From Streptomyces sp. TLI_235 (GTDB lineage Bacteria; Actinomycetota; Actinomycetes; Streptomycetales; Streptomycetaceae): DNA of 64,000 nucleotides. The position numbers and the translations under genes are program-made. Each line of letters begins with the position of its first letter. Position 1 is the stretch's first letter. The stretch covers positions 1,488,001-1,552,000 of the forward strand of contig NSGV01000001.1 in assembly GCA_002300355.1 (NCBI GenBank), given 5' to 3'. The notes beneath the pieces are model-generated. The model saw only the letters and a list, made by a program, of their open reading frames with translations, searched no databases and was not told the origin of the DNA. Of the stretch, positions 43,199 to 50,629 are shown one piece after another.

Positions 43199-43583
43199 AG
43201 GCGGTGCGGCCGAGCGTGGCGAGGTAGCCGCGCCAGCCGCCGTGGGCGGTGATCTCCCGGTGCACACCGCGCTCCCGCTCGCCCCGGCGCAGCACCATGG
43301 ACAGGCACGGCGTGCCGTCCTCCAGGCCGATCACACCGAGCTCCAACTCCGGCGGCTCGCCCGGCAGGACGGCGTCCCGCAGGTGCTCCAGCGGCAGGTC
43401 GTAGAGCTCGCCCTCGATCACCCCGCTGCCGCCCGGGTCGGGCAGCAGGCCGGGGCAGACGTCCCGGACGGAGAAGAAGCGGTAGCCGGGCGCGGTACGC
43501 ACCGGCCCGACCAGGTAGGGCGCGACCACCGGGTGGAAGGGGCCTCCGGTCATCGCCTGACCGTTGAAGAAGATGAGCGCCAT
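43197..43583 (-). CDS. Stand-alone allophanate-hydrolase C-terminal-domain-like protein
   Basis: A 128-residue protein with the gamma-glutamylcyclotransferase-like fold found as the C-terminal domain of allophanate hydrolase: FFNGQAMTGGPFHPVVAPYLVGPVRTAPGYRFFSVRD, then GVIEGELYDLPLEHLRDAVLP, EPPELELGVIGLEDG and GGWRGYLATLG. In AtzF this domain converts the amidase product N-carboxycarbamate to CO2 and ammonia. The amidase half is absent. Its location next to the glyoxylate gene aceB and among ureide genes suggests work on a urea-derived intermediate. GGAGG precedes the ATG by 12 nt. It may be cotranscribed with aceB (144 bp). Confidence 0.8.
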   Translation of the reverse strand: MALIFFNGQAMTGGPFHPVVAPYLVGPVRTAPGYRFFSVRDVCPGLLPDPGGSGVIEGELYDLPLEHLRDAVLPGEPPELELGVIGLEDGTPCLSMVLRRGERERGVHREITAHGGWRGYLATLGRTA

Positions 43584-43607
43584 GGGGGGAAGTGCCTCCG
43601 AAAACGG

Positions 43608-43658
43608 CCGTTCCGTACGGCCCCCGGCGCCTCGCTGGGCGGCGGCCGTACGGAACGG
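43608..43658. terminator. 15-bp inverted repeat between aceB and the allophanate-type gene
   Basis: A perfect 15-bp repeat (43608-43622 with 43644-43658) around a 21-nt loop, ~70 bp past the aceB stop. It could end the aceB message or modulate read-through into the next minus-strand gene. Confidence 0.55.
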
Positions 43659-43726
43659 TGAAATGCGGTCGGCGAGTTCGACGACCTGTCGGGCGTCGGA
43701 CCGGCCGGCGGGCGGATAGGTTGGGG

Positions 43727-45406
43727 TCAGTCGAGCAGCGGCAGCGCGGGCAGGGTGAGGAAGTCGACGAACTCCTCGGCCAGCGAGACCTGTTCGAAGA
43801 GCCTGGCGGCCTCCGTCCAGCGCCCACCGGCGTAGGCGGCCTCGCCCAGTTCGGTGCGCAGTTCGGCGAGCTCCTCGGCCACGAGCCGACGGACGAGCTC
43901 CGCGGTGGCCTTCTCGCCGGTGTCGGCGAGGACGACGCCGTTGTTGATCCACTGCCAGATCTGCGAGCGGGAGATCTCGGCGGTGGCGGCGTCCTCCATC
44001 ATGTTGAAGATGCCGACCGCGCCGTGGCCGCGCAGCCAGGCCTCGATGTAGCGGATGCCGACCTGGACGGCGTTGTGCAGGCCCGCACGGGTGCAGGTAC
44101 CGCCGGCGCCGGCGATGTCGAGCAGTTGCTCGGCGGTGACGGGCTCGGCGGGGCCGGGCGCGGACTTCTGGTTCGGGCGGTCGCCGAGAACCGCGTCGAA
44201 GCTGGCCCGGGCGACCGGCACGAGGTCCGGGTGGGCGACCCAGGAGCCGTCGAAGCCGCCGGCCGCCTCGCGGTCCTTGTCCGCCTTGACCTTCTCCAGG
44301 GCGGCCGCGTTGACCTCCGGGTCCTTGCGGGAGGGGATGAACGCGGCCATGCCGCCGATCGCGTGGGCGCCGCGGCGGTGGCAGGTCTGCACCAGCAGGC
44401 GGGTGTAGGCGGCCATGAACGGCGAGGCCATGGTGACGGTGTTGCGGTCCGGCAGGATGTAGTGCTCGCCGGCGTCGCGGAAGTTCTTCACGATGGAGAA
44501 GAGGTAGTCCCAGCGGCCGGCGTTGAGCCCGGCGGCGTGGTCGCGAAGCTCGTGGAGGATCTCCTCCATCTCGAAGGCCGCGGTGATGGTCTCGATCAGC
44601 ACGGTGGCGCGGATCGTGCCGTACGGGATGCCGAGTTCGGCCTGGGCGTGGGTGAAGACGTCGTTCCACAGCCGCGCCTCGAGGTGGCTCTCGGTCTTCG
44701 GCAGGTAGAAGTAGGGCCCGGAGTTCGGGTCCTCGGCGCCGCGGGCGATCAGCCGGGCGGCGTTGTGGAAGAAGTAGAGGCCGAAGTCGAGCAGGCCGCC
44801 GGCGACGGGGGTGCCGTCGACCAGCAGGTGGGTCTCGTCGAGGTGCCAGCCCCGCGGGCGGACGACCACGGTGGCGAGTTCGGCGGCGGGCTTCAGGGTG
44901 TAGGCCTTGCCCGCGGACGAGGTGAAGTCGATCCGGCCCTCGAAGGCGTCGATCAGGTTGACCTGGCCGGAGACGACGTTCTCCCAGGTGGGCGAGGTGG
45001 CGTCCTCGAAGTCGGCGAGCCAGACCTTCGCGCCGGAGTTGAGCGCGTTGATCACCATCTTGCGGTCGGTCGGGCCGGTGATCTCGACCCGGCGGTCCTG
45101 GAGGGCGCGCGGGGCCTCGGCGACCTGCCAGTCGCCGGCGCGGACGTCGGCGGTCTCGGGCAGGAAGTCGAGGGTGCCGGTCGCCGCGATCTCGGCGCGG
45201 CGGGTCTTCCGTCGGGCGAGGAGCTCCTGGCGGCGGCCTTCGAATGCGCGGTGGAGCCCGACCACGAAGGCGACGGCCTCCGGCGTGAGCACCTCCTCGG
45301 CGCGGGCGACGCGGGGACCGGCGACCGTGACGACCGGGGCGGCGGAGGATGCGCCTGGGGGTACCCCCGGCCGGAGGCTGGGGGCGGATCCCTGATCTGC
45401 AGCCAT
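43727..45406 (-). CDS. aceB: Malate synthase A
   Basis: A 559-residue malate synthase that condenses glyoxylate with acetyl-CoA. It has the family order: DRRVEITGPTDRKMVINALNSGAKVWLADFEDA, RPRGWHLDETHLLVDG, PYFYLPKTESHLEARLWN, GTIRATVLIETITAAFEMEEILHEL with substrate-binding Arg and Glu, and IFNMMEDAATAEISRSQIWQWIN with the catalytic aspartate. It ends the pathway for glyoxylate from allantoin. The first ~20 residues include SLRPGVPP, which is translated from a GC-rich repeat, and are extra compared with the family. GGAG lies 10 nt before the ATG. An AllR-type operator sits at its promoter. Confidence 0.94.
   Translation of the reverse strand: MAADQGSAPSLRPGVPPGASSAAPVVTVAGPRVARAEEVLTPEAVAFVVGLHRAFEGRRQELLARRKTRRAEIAATGTLDFLPETADVRAGDWQVAEAPRALQDRRVEITGPTDRKMVINALNSGAKVWLADFEDATSPTWENVVSGQVNLIDAFEGRIDFTSSAGKAYTLKPAAELATVVVRPRGWHLDETHLLVDGTPVAGGLLDFGLYFFHNAARLIARGAEDPNSGPYFYLPKTESHLEARLWNDVFTHAQAELGIPYGTIRATVLIETITAAFEMEEILHELRDHAAGLNAGRWDYLFSIVKNFRDAGEHYILPDRNTVTMASPFMAAYTRLLVQTCHRRGAHAIGGMAAFIPSRKDPEVNAAALEKVKADKDREAAGGFDGSWVAHPDLVPVARASFDAVLGDRPNQKSAPGPAEPVTAEQLLDIAGAGGTCTRAGLHNAVQVGIRYIEAWLRGHGAVGIFNMMEDAATAEISRSQIWQWINNGVVLADTGEKATAELVRRLVAEELAELRTELGEAAYAGGRWTEAARLFEQVSLAEEFVDFLTLPALPLLD
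45356..45384. repeat. GC-rich REP-like element translated within the aceB N-terminus
   Basis: A 29-bp imperfect palindrome (TGGGGGTACCCCCGG then CCGGAGGCTGGGGG) in frame with aceB codons 8-17. It resembles the intergenic element at 34964-34996. Such elements are frequent in streptomycete intergenic DNA; here it appears to have entered a start region. Confidence 0.55.
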
Positions 45407-45507
45407 GGGCAGGACACTCCTTGGACGGTTGAGCCAACACTGGGGGTTCCGATGGGAACTCCCGAGATCCGGACCCCCCTGCGGGCGGGTTCCGTTCTGT
45501 ACAGTGG

Positions 45508-45536
45508 AGCCTAGTTTCCGCGATACAGAATTTCAA
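45508..45536 (-). promoter_or_regulatory. Promoter of aceB
   Basis: On the minus strand TTGAAA (45536-45531), a 17-nt spacer and TAGGCT (45513-45508), the same -10 as the allB promoter. The AllR-type repeat overlaps the -35 box. TTCTGTA (45495-45501) and TACAGAA (45524-45530) form an additional inverted repeat across the promoter. Confidence 0.65.
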
Positions 45537-45547
45537 CGGTTTGTTGA
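45533..45547. promoter_or_regulatory. AllR-type operator D (aceB / allR)
   Basis: TCAAC-GGTTT-GTTGA, a perfect 5-5-5 inverted repeat in the divergent aceB-allR region, 48 bp before the allR start. It could give both aceB repression and autoregulation. Confidence 0.7.
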
Positions 45548-45594
45548 TGTGATCGGCGGGACTCTACTCCTCCCCCGCGAGCGAAGGGAACACC

Positions 45595-46386
45595 GTGGCC
45601 AGCACCCCCGCCGCAGACCGGACAGGCACCGACCGCGCCGGCGGTGTGCAGTCCGTCGAACGCGCCTTCGTGCTCCTGGAGGCGCTGGCCGACGCCAGCG
45701 GCACGGCCGCGCTCAGCGAACTGTCCGCCAGCTCGGGCCTGCCGATGCCGACGATCCACCGACTGATCCGTACCCTCGTCCAGCAGGGATATGTCCGACA
45801 GGACACGGCCCGTCGGTACACACTCGGTCCGCGGCTGATCCGGCTCGGCGAGACGGCCGGCCGGCTGCTGGGCAGTTGGGCCCGCCCGTACCTCACGGAG
45901 CTGATGGAGGCCACCGGCGAAACGGCGAACCTCGCCGTGCTGGAGGGCGGCGAGGTGGTGTACGTCGGCCAGGTGCAGTCCCGGCGCTCGATGCGGATGT
46001 TCACCGAGGTCGGCCGACGGGTGCAGCCGCACTGCACCGGAGTCGGCAAGGCACTGCTGGCCCAACTGCCCGAGGAGGAGGCCCGGGCGATCCTCGGCAC
46101 CCGGCCGCTGCCGGCGCACACCGCGTACACCCACACCGACCCGGCGGAGCTGCTGCGACACCTGGCGGCGGCCCGCGAGAGCGGGTACGTGGTCGACGAC
46201 CAGGAGCAGGAGATCGGGGTCCGCTGCATCGCCGTCGCGGTGCCCGGGGCGCCGACGCCCACCGCGCTCTCGGTGTCCGGGCCCGAGGCCCGGATCAGGG
46301 CGCTGGAGGCGCAGGACGGCGAGACCGCGCTGGTGCCGGTGATGCGGCAGATCGCCACCCGGCTCGGCCGGGTGCTGGCGCCCTGA
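45595..46386 (+). CDS. allR: AllR-like IclR-family repressor of ureide/glyoxylate genes
   Basis: A 263-residue IclR protein. The winged helix (residues 18-75: VQSVERAFVLLEALADASGTAALSEL, then PMPTIHRLIRTLVQQGYVRQD) is followed by the effector domain (ETANLAVLEGGEVVYVGQVQSRRSMRMFTEVGRRVQPHCTGVGKALLA; GVRCIAVAVPG). The order malate synthase-allR-like gene beside allantoin genes matches Streptomyces coelicolor, where AllR represses them and responds to allantoin-pathway intermediates. I infer that it reads the four TCAAC-N5-GTTGA sites. GAAGGGA lies 6 nt before the GTG. A 13-bp hairpin overlaps its stop. Confidence 0.75.
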   Translation: MASTPAADRTGTDRAGGVQSVERAFVLLEALADASGTAALSELSASSGLPMPTIHRLIRTLVQQGYVRQDTARRYTLGPRLIRLGETAGRLLGSWARPYLTELMEATGETANLAVLEGGEVVYVGQVQSRRSMRMFTEVGRRVQPHCTGVGKALLAQLPEEEARAILGTRPLPAHTAYTHTDPAELLRHLAAARESGYVVDDQEQEIGVRCIAVAVPGAPTPTALSVSGPEARIRALEAQDGETALVPVMRQIATRLGRVLAP

Positions 46387-46402
46387 GGAGGCGCCAGCAC
46401 CC
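46370..46402. terminator. Hairpin terminator overlapping the allR stop
   Basis: A 13-bp perfect stem (46370-46382 with 46390-46402) whose 7-nt loop contains the stop codon; shared by the convergent small monooxygenase-like gene. Confidence 0.75.
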
Positions 46403-46419
46403 GTGGCCGAAAGGGGGGT

Positions 46420-46731
46420 TCAGTGCAGACTGAGCTCACCGGTCTGGGTCACCACCACCTCGTGCACGGTGAGTTCCGGCTCGGTGCCGACCAGCCGGAA
46501 GATCCGCGGCGCGGCCGGCCTCTCCGGCGCGTTGCGGACCGCCTCCAGGGCGGCCATGTCGCGCCACAGGCTCTGCACGCGCCAGTGACCGGCCGGGCCG
46601 CGAAGCAGCTCGGTGCGAACGAGCCCCTCCGGCAGCGGGCCCGCCACCAGCTCGCGGTACAGGGCCACCAACTCGGCTTCCCGCTCCGGCGCGACGACCG
46701 CGCCGACCTCGCTCAGAACCAGTTCGGTCAT
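46420..46731 (-). CDS. ABM-like (quinol/antibiotic monooxygenase) small protein
   Basis: A 103-residue dimeric alpha-beta-barrel domain: LSEVGAVVAPEREAELVALYRELV, LVRTELLRG, GHWRVQSLWRDMAALEAVR. The pattern fits the antibiotic-biosynthesis-monooxygenase (ABM) superfamily, which includes cofactor-free oxygenases and haem-degrading enzymes, but no catalytic residues can be singled out. GGAGG lies 8 nt before the ATG. It converges on allR and stands alone. Confidence 0.6.
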   Translation of the reverse strand: MTELVLSEVGAVVAPEREAELVALYRELVAGPLPEGLVRTELLRGPAGHWRVQSLWRDMAALEAVRNAPERPAAPRIFRLVGTEPELTVHEVVVTQTGELSLH

Positions 46732-46876
46732 GGCACTCACCTCCGGATCTCCAACGTACGCCGAGTGCGGCCGGCGCGCGCAGCCGCCGAACGGGGGCTC
46801 TCCACCGCCCACTTGACGTGTCCGCGCGGTCACTCTGGGCGATCGGCTGCGCCGGTGACAGGCCAGCGGCCCCACC

Positions 46877-48025
46877 TCAGCGGTAGACCCGCACGTAGTC
46901 CGCGGCGGCGGTGATCGGCTCGGCACCGTCGGGGCCCGGGTGGTACTTCCCGGCGACCACGGAGAGGTTGAGGATCAGGTAGGCGGACCAGCGCTGGCCC
47001 TCCCCGCGGCCGTCCGACCAGACGCGCTCGCCGTTGACGTACCAGTCGACCGAGTTGGCGCCGTAGCGGGTGCCGACGGTCACCCACTTCCCCGACGCGA
47101 CGGCGTCCGGGTCGGTGTAGTACTTGGCGCCACGGCGTACGTGGTTGGTGAGTTCCAGCAGGTGCGGATTGTCCGGGTGGTACTCGAAGCTGTCCACCTC
47201 GCTGTCACCGTTGCTCCAGGTCCACAGCGCGCGCCAGGCGCCCGCGCCCTCCGGGAGTTGGATCCTGGTCTCGACGTAGTCGCCGGCGTGCACCCGGAAG
47301 CCCTCGTCGGAGCCCTCGGCGGTGAGCAGGCCGGTGCCCCAGGCGTATCGGCCGTTCTCCAGCCTCCGGCCGGAGGGGGTGGCGGTGAAGACGGCGGCGC
47401 CGTCCCCGGTCGTGACGGCCCCGGGGTCGAGCCAGTCGAGCTTGTTGCCGTCCGGGTTGTGGTCGCCGTAGCGGTAGGCGCTGCTGCGGCCGCCGACCCA
47501 CTTCGAGCCCCAGGCTATCGAGCCGTCGAACTCGTCGGACCAGACCAACGAGCCGCCGGGGACCGGGGTATCGGGGTCGTCCGGGGTGGGCGTCGGCCCG
47601 GGCGGGGTCGGCCCGCCGGAGGCCGGCGCGACGGTGAGGGCCTGCTGGGCGAGGTTGTGCCAGGCGTTGCCGTAGTCCTGCCAGTAGCCGAAGACGGTGT
47701 ACGAGCCGGCCGGCAGGGACCTGGCGCCGGTGGCGATCGTGAGACCGCCCGGGCAGATCCGGACATTGCCTGCGGCGCCGGGGAAGTCCAGGTTGCGACC
47801 GGCCTCGTCGCGCACGGCGACGCCGACCGTCCGTGCGGTGGTGCAGACCAGGGAGTGCACGGTGAGCTTCGCGCTCGCGGCGATCCCCTCGGTCATCTCG
47901 GTGGGGGCGAGCCTGTCCTGGGTGACGAGCCGGACGGCCTCCGCACGGCCGGCGACCGGCAGTGCGAGCAGCACCGCCGCGGCCGCCGCCGCGCCGAGGC
48001 GCGCCGGTCTGATGGCAAAACGCAT
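46877..48025 (-). CDS. Second secreted GH16 protein with the same N-terminal module
   Basis: A 382-residue exported glycanase: signal peptide (residues 1-30), the ~100-residue module beginning VTQDRL and ending QALTV, a short Pro/Asp/Gly linker, and a GH16 domain with catalytic motif GDSEVDSFEYHPD (E-x-D-x-x-E). Its catalytic domain differs from that of the first GH16 protein, while the N-terminal module is closely alike (VTQDRL, LTVHS-C, GVAVRD-AG-LDFPG, RICP-G, LPAG-YT-FG-WQD). AAGGA lies 7 nt before the ATG at 48025. The 5' leader looks like a diverged c-di-AMP riboswitch. Confidence 0.88.
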   Translation of the reverse strand: MRFAIRPARLGAAAAAAVLLALPVAGRAEAVRLVTQDRLAPTEMTEGIAASAKLTVHSLVCTTARTVGVAVRDEAGRNLDFPGAAGNVRICPGGLTIATGARSLPAGSYTVFGYWQDYGNAWHNLAQQALTVAPASGGPTPPGPTPTPDDPDTPVPGGSLVWSDEFDGSIAWGSKWVGGRSSAYRYGDHNPDGNKLDWLDPGAVTTGDGAAVFTATPSGRRLENGRYAWGTGLLTAEGSDEGFRVHAGDYVETRIQLPEGAGAWRALWTWSNGDSEVDSFEYHPDNPHLLELTNHVRRGAKYYTDPDAVASGKWVTVGTRYGANSVDWYVNGERVWSDGRGEGQRWSAYLILNLSVVAGKYHPGPDGAEPITAAADYVRVYR

Positions 48026-48040
48026 GTCGGTGTCCTTGAA

Positions 48041-48222
48041 GACGCCCACGAGGAGGCCGAGTTCGGATTTCGGGCAGGGCCGAGCCACCGCGTCGCACGG
48101 CACGGCCGCAGGTCGACGCACAATCGATGCAGGGCGCGTCGACACACCGAAACGGCTCCCCCGTTCCCGTCCGAATTCGGTACTAGGGGGTGCTCGCGGC
48201 AGGTTGGACGGGAACCGGCGTA
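48041..48222 (-). promoter_or_regulatory. Diverged ydaO-like leader of the second GH16 gene
   Basis: On the minus strand ACGCC (from 48221) can pair with GGCGT near 48042; a 19-nt block ending GGGGGAGCC (48172-48154) is identical at 17 positions to the block ending GGGGGAACC in the canonical riboswitch; and GCCCGAAATCCGAAC followed by CCTCGTGGGCGTC resembles the canonical 3' block. The GGGGTGAA element is not recognisable and the GACAGCTCACC core is altered. It may be a decayed riboswitch or one with changed ligand. Confidence 0.45.
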
Positions 48223-48325
48223 CCGGCCGCGAGGTCCGCAGGAGGCGGAACATCGCGAGCAGGATAAGCACACGGTTCGGAGCCGGACCACCGCTGACCG
48301 ATCACCATCCGTCAATCAGTGAAGA

Positions 48326-48354
48326 ATTGTGGAATCTTTCACACGTTTCGTCAA
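48326..48354 (-). promoter_or_regulatory. Possible promoter of the second GH16 gene
   Basis: On the minus strand TTGACG (48354-48349), a 17-nt spacer and CACAAT (48331-48326). It would give a ~295-nt leader that contains the riboswitch-like region. It lies in the most AT-rich stretch of the window. The rest of the gap to 48893 holds no gene I can support. Confidence 0.5.
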
Positions 48355-48893
48355 CTCTACAATGAGTCAATGTAGTTAGGCGATTTTGACGGCCATTCGG
48401 GTGCAATCTCCGACCATCTGGAACCTGCTCCTGGCGCCACGCCGAGTAGTCGAGAGGTCAAGACCTATACCCGGTCGGCGACACGCCGGGGACCGCCACC
48501 GACCCCGCGATCTCCGACTGTTCGTCAGTTTCCTTTCAGAGCTGGTCATTTATACGTGATACCGCGCTCGGCTCGAAGGGCGGCCCTGCAGCGATGGCCG
48601 ACCCCCTCCGGCGATTCGCCCACGGAACACCTGTTCGACGATCCAACTCGCCTGTTCGGCACGCGGATCGGAAGGGGCGGAAACGGGCCCCTTCCGGTCC
48701 GGCGACGGGCCCCGAATCGGCCACGGTGTGCTCCCGTCGGCGGAGGGACCTCCCGGGGCACGACGGGGGTGCGACGTGTCCCCGATCGCAGTCGGCCGGA
48801 CATGGTGGGGAACGATCACGGCGTCCGCTAGGTTGAACGGGTGCGGCCGCCCGGGCCGCAGCCACCCGCCGAGATTCCGAGGAAACGTCCGAG

Positions 48894-49223
48894 ATGACCG
48901 CGCCTCTGCCGGGTTTCGCCGGCCACACCTATCTGTTCCAGGTCGACAACGGCGCCGCCTTCCGCAACTCGTACGCCGCCGACGGCAAGCGGCTGCGCTG
49001 GGAGGGCCTCGGCGAGTCGGCCGGCCAGTTCGAGGACGTGTCGTTGCACGTCGCCCAGGTCGGCGAGCAGCTCTGGTTCGTGAGCTGGACGGAGCAGAGC
49101 GGCATCACCGTCAGCCATGTGATGGACCTCGCCGCGCTCACCGTCCGGGTCTTCTGGACGTACGAGGGCGAGGGCGGCCGGGTCGGCGAGCTGCACACCG
49201 GCACCCTGGAGCAGCTGAGCTGA
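48894..49223 (+). CDS. MoaF-like calycin-fold protein
   Basis: A 109-residue beta-barrel protein resembling the MoaF N-terminal/related domain: FQVDNGAAFRNSYAADGKRLRWEGLGESAGQFEDVSLHVAQVGEQLWFVSWTEQSGITVSHVMDL in sense, with the characteristic SW.E..G.TVS strand pair. These small calycin-like proteins bind hydrophobic ligands; MoaF was named for a molybdenum link that is not well supported. GAGGA lies ~10 nt before the ATG. It stands alone after an 868-bp gap and ends in a hairpin. Confidence 0.65.
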   Translation: MTAPLPGFAGHTYLFQVDNGAAFRNSYAADGKRLRWEGLGESAGQFEDVSLHVAQVGEQLWFVSWTEQSGITVSHVMDLAALTVRVFWTYEGEGGRVGELHTGTLEQLS

Positions 49224-49225
49224 GC

Positions 49226-49252
49226 GCCGGGCCGGGGCCGGTCGGGCCCGGC
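49226..49252 (+). terminator. Hairpin terminator after the MoaF-like gene
   Basis: An 8-bp GC stem (GCCGGGCC/GGCCCGGC) with an 11-nt loop directly after the stop. A 20-bp palindrome follows at 49255-49274. Confidence 0.5.
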
Positions 49253-49254
49253 CT

Positions 49255-49274
49255 CACCTGACGGCCGTCAGGTG
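49255..49274. repeat. 20-bp perfect palindrome over the esterase 3' end
   Basis: CACCTGACGG and CCGTCAGGTG are exact mirror halves. The right half contains the stop codon of the minus-strand esterase (49268-49270) and CCGTCAGGTG recurs 15 bp on. It may work with the hairpin at 49226-49252 as a terminator. Confidence 0.6.
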
Positions 49275-50404
49275 CCGGCCGTCAGGTGCTGGGAGAGCCA
49301 CTCGAGCGAGGGCGGCAGCAGCTGCGACCAGGTGCGGAAGTTGTGGCCGCCCTGCGGGACCCATGCCTCGTTGGCGGTCATCGGCGCCCTCACCGCCTTC
49401 TGGAAGGCCTCGGTGCTCGGCTTGTAACTGCCGTCGCCGGCCTGCGGCCCGGCCAGCAGCACCGAGATCTTCGGCTGCGGCAGATTGGCGAGACGCCACA
49501 ACAGGTCGGCCTCGTTCCGCCGCTGCTGGCTGCCCTTGAAGAGGTCGCCGGTGGTCGCGTCCTCCGCCGCCTTGTAGTACCCCGACAGCGCGACCGCGGT
49601 GGGGAAGACCTCGGGGTGGCGCATGGCCATCTTCAGTGCGCAGTACCCGCCGGTGGAGTTGCCGACCACGCCCCAGGCGGCGGGGGCGGCGGACACCCGG
49701 TAGCTGGCCGCGACCACCCCGGGCACGTCCTTGGTGAAGTAGGTCTCGGACTGCGCCCCGCCCGGGATGTCCTCGCACTCGGTGTCGGCCGGCATGGCCG
49801 GAGAGGGCCGCATCAGCACCAGCACGGTCGGCTGCATCTTGCCGGTCTGCATCAACTGGAGCGCGGCCGAGGGGTAGTTCAGCCGGGTGACGAGGTTCTT
49901 GGCGTCACCGGGGAAGCCGGTCATCACGACCGCCGCCGGGAAGTGCCGGTGGGCGTGGGCCGGCTGGAAGTACTGCGGGGGCAGGTACACGTACGCGTCG
50001 GTGCTCAGACCGGAGTGCGCGCCGGTGATCCGCACCGCCTGGATCTCGCCGCTCTGCTCGGGGCCGCCGGTGCCACCCTGCACCGGCTCCTTGCCCAGCA
50101 CCTGCGCCTTGACCACCTGCACCGCGGCCGGCCGGCCCTCGACCGAGGCCTGGACGCTGACCGGGCCCGGGTCGCCGGTGCCGAGCAGGTCGTCCCAGGT
50201 GCTGTAGAAGGCGAAGTAGTTGTTGGCCGCCAGCCCGATCGCGCAGAGGACGGCGAGCTGGGTGGTCAGCAGGGCGCCGATCCGGCCGAGCACCGCCTGC
50301 CAGGTCGGCCTGGCGAGCCGCGGCCACCAGAGCACCGTCGCCGCCAGCAGCAGGATCGCGACACCTGTCGCGATCGCCAAGACCGTACTGCTGGTCAGCC
50401 CCAT
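49268..50404 (-). CDS. Membrane-anchored antigen-85-like esterase, paralogue
   Basis: A 378-residue protein with the same plan as the one at 11935-13047. Two N-terminal membrane helices (about residues 5-25 and 42-62) are followed by FYSTWDDLLGTGD, then an esterase domain with VVMTGFPGDAKN, GVVGNSTGGYCALKMAM (serine nucleophile) and a histidine in PQGGHNFRTWSQLLPPSL. The GHNFxxW ending is typical of antigen-85/esterase-D proteins. The start at 50404 begins the first helix; an in-frame longer ORF upstream lacks conservation. The two paralogues probably act on the outer face of the membrane. Confidence 0.83.
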   Translation of the reverse strand: MGLTSSTVLAIATGVAILLLAATVLWWPRLARPTWQAVLGRIGALLTTQLAVLCAIGLAANNYFAFYSTWDDLLGTGDPGPVSVQASVEGRPAAVQVVKAQVLGKEPVQGGTGGPEQSGEIQAVRITGAHSGLSTDAYVYLPPQYFQPAHAHRHFPAAVVMTGFPGDAKNLVTRLNYPSAALQLMQTGKMQPTVLVLMRPSPAMPADTECEDIPGGAQSETYFTKDVPGVVAASYRVSAAPAAWGVVGNSTGGYCALKMAMRHPEVFPTAVALSGYYKAAEDATTGDLFKGSQQRRNEADLLWRLANLPQPKISVLLAGPQAGDGSYKPSTEAFQKAVRAPMTANEAWVPQGGHNFRTWSQLLPPSLEWLSQHLTAGT

Positions 50405-50613
50405 GCTTCCGCCACTCCCCGAGATTCCTGCGTGCGCCACGGCACGGCCCCGCCCCGCGCCAACGGGGTGGCCCCCCGGTGAACGCACGCCGAACAGGGT
50501 GCTTCCGGTTCCACCGGGGGTCGGTCGGTTCCGGCGGGCCGTCCCGGGCCCGCCGCCGCCGACCGACAAGTATGCACGTCCGCGCGGCCGGCACGGTGCA
50601 CGGGACGGGTGGC

Positions 50614-50629
50614 GGTGACTCAGGTCACC
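50614..50629. promoter_or_regulatory. Palindrome in the gap upstream of the second esterase
   Basis: GGTGAC-TCAG-GTCACC, 210 bp before the esterase start, in a 363-bp gap otherwise without genes apart from the tandem repeat at 50728-50775. A possible operator. Confidence 0.3.

Noticed and set aside
48536..48928. Short minus- and plus-strand ORFs in the 868-bp gap
   Set aside because: They are Arg/Pro-rich, mutually overlapping, without ribosome-binding sites or recognisable motifs; the codon bias is not that of the neighbours.
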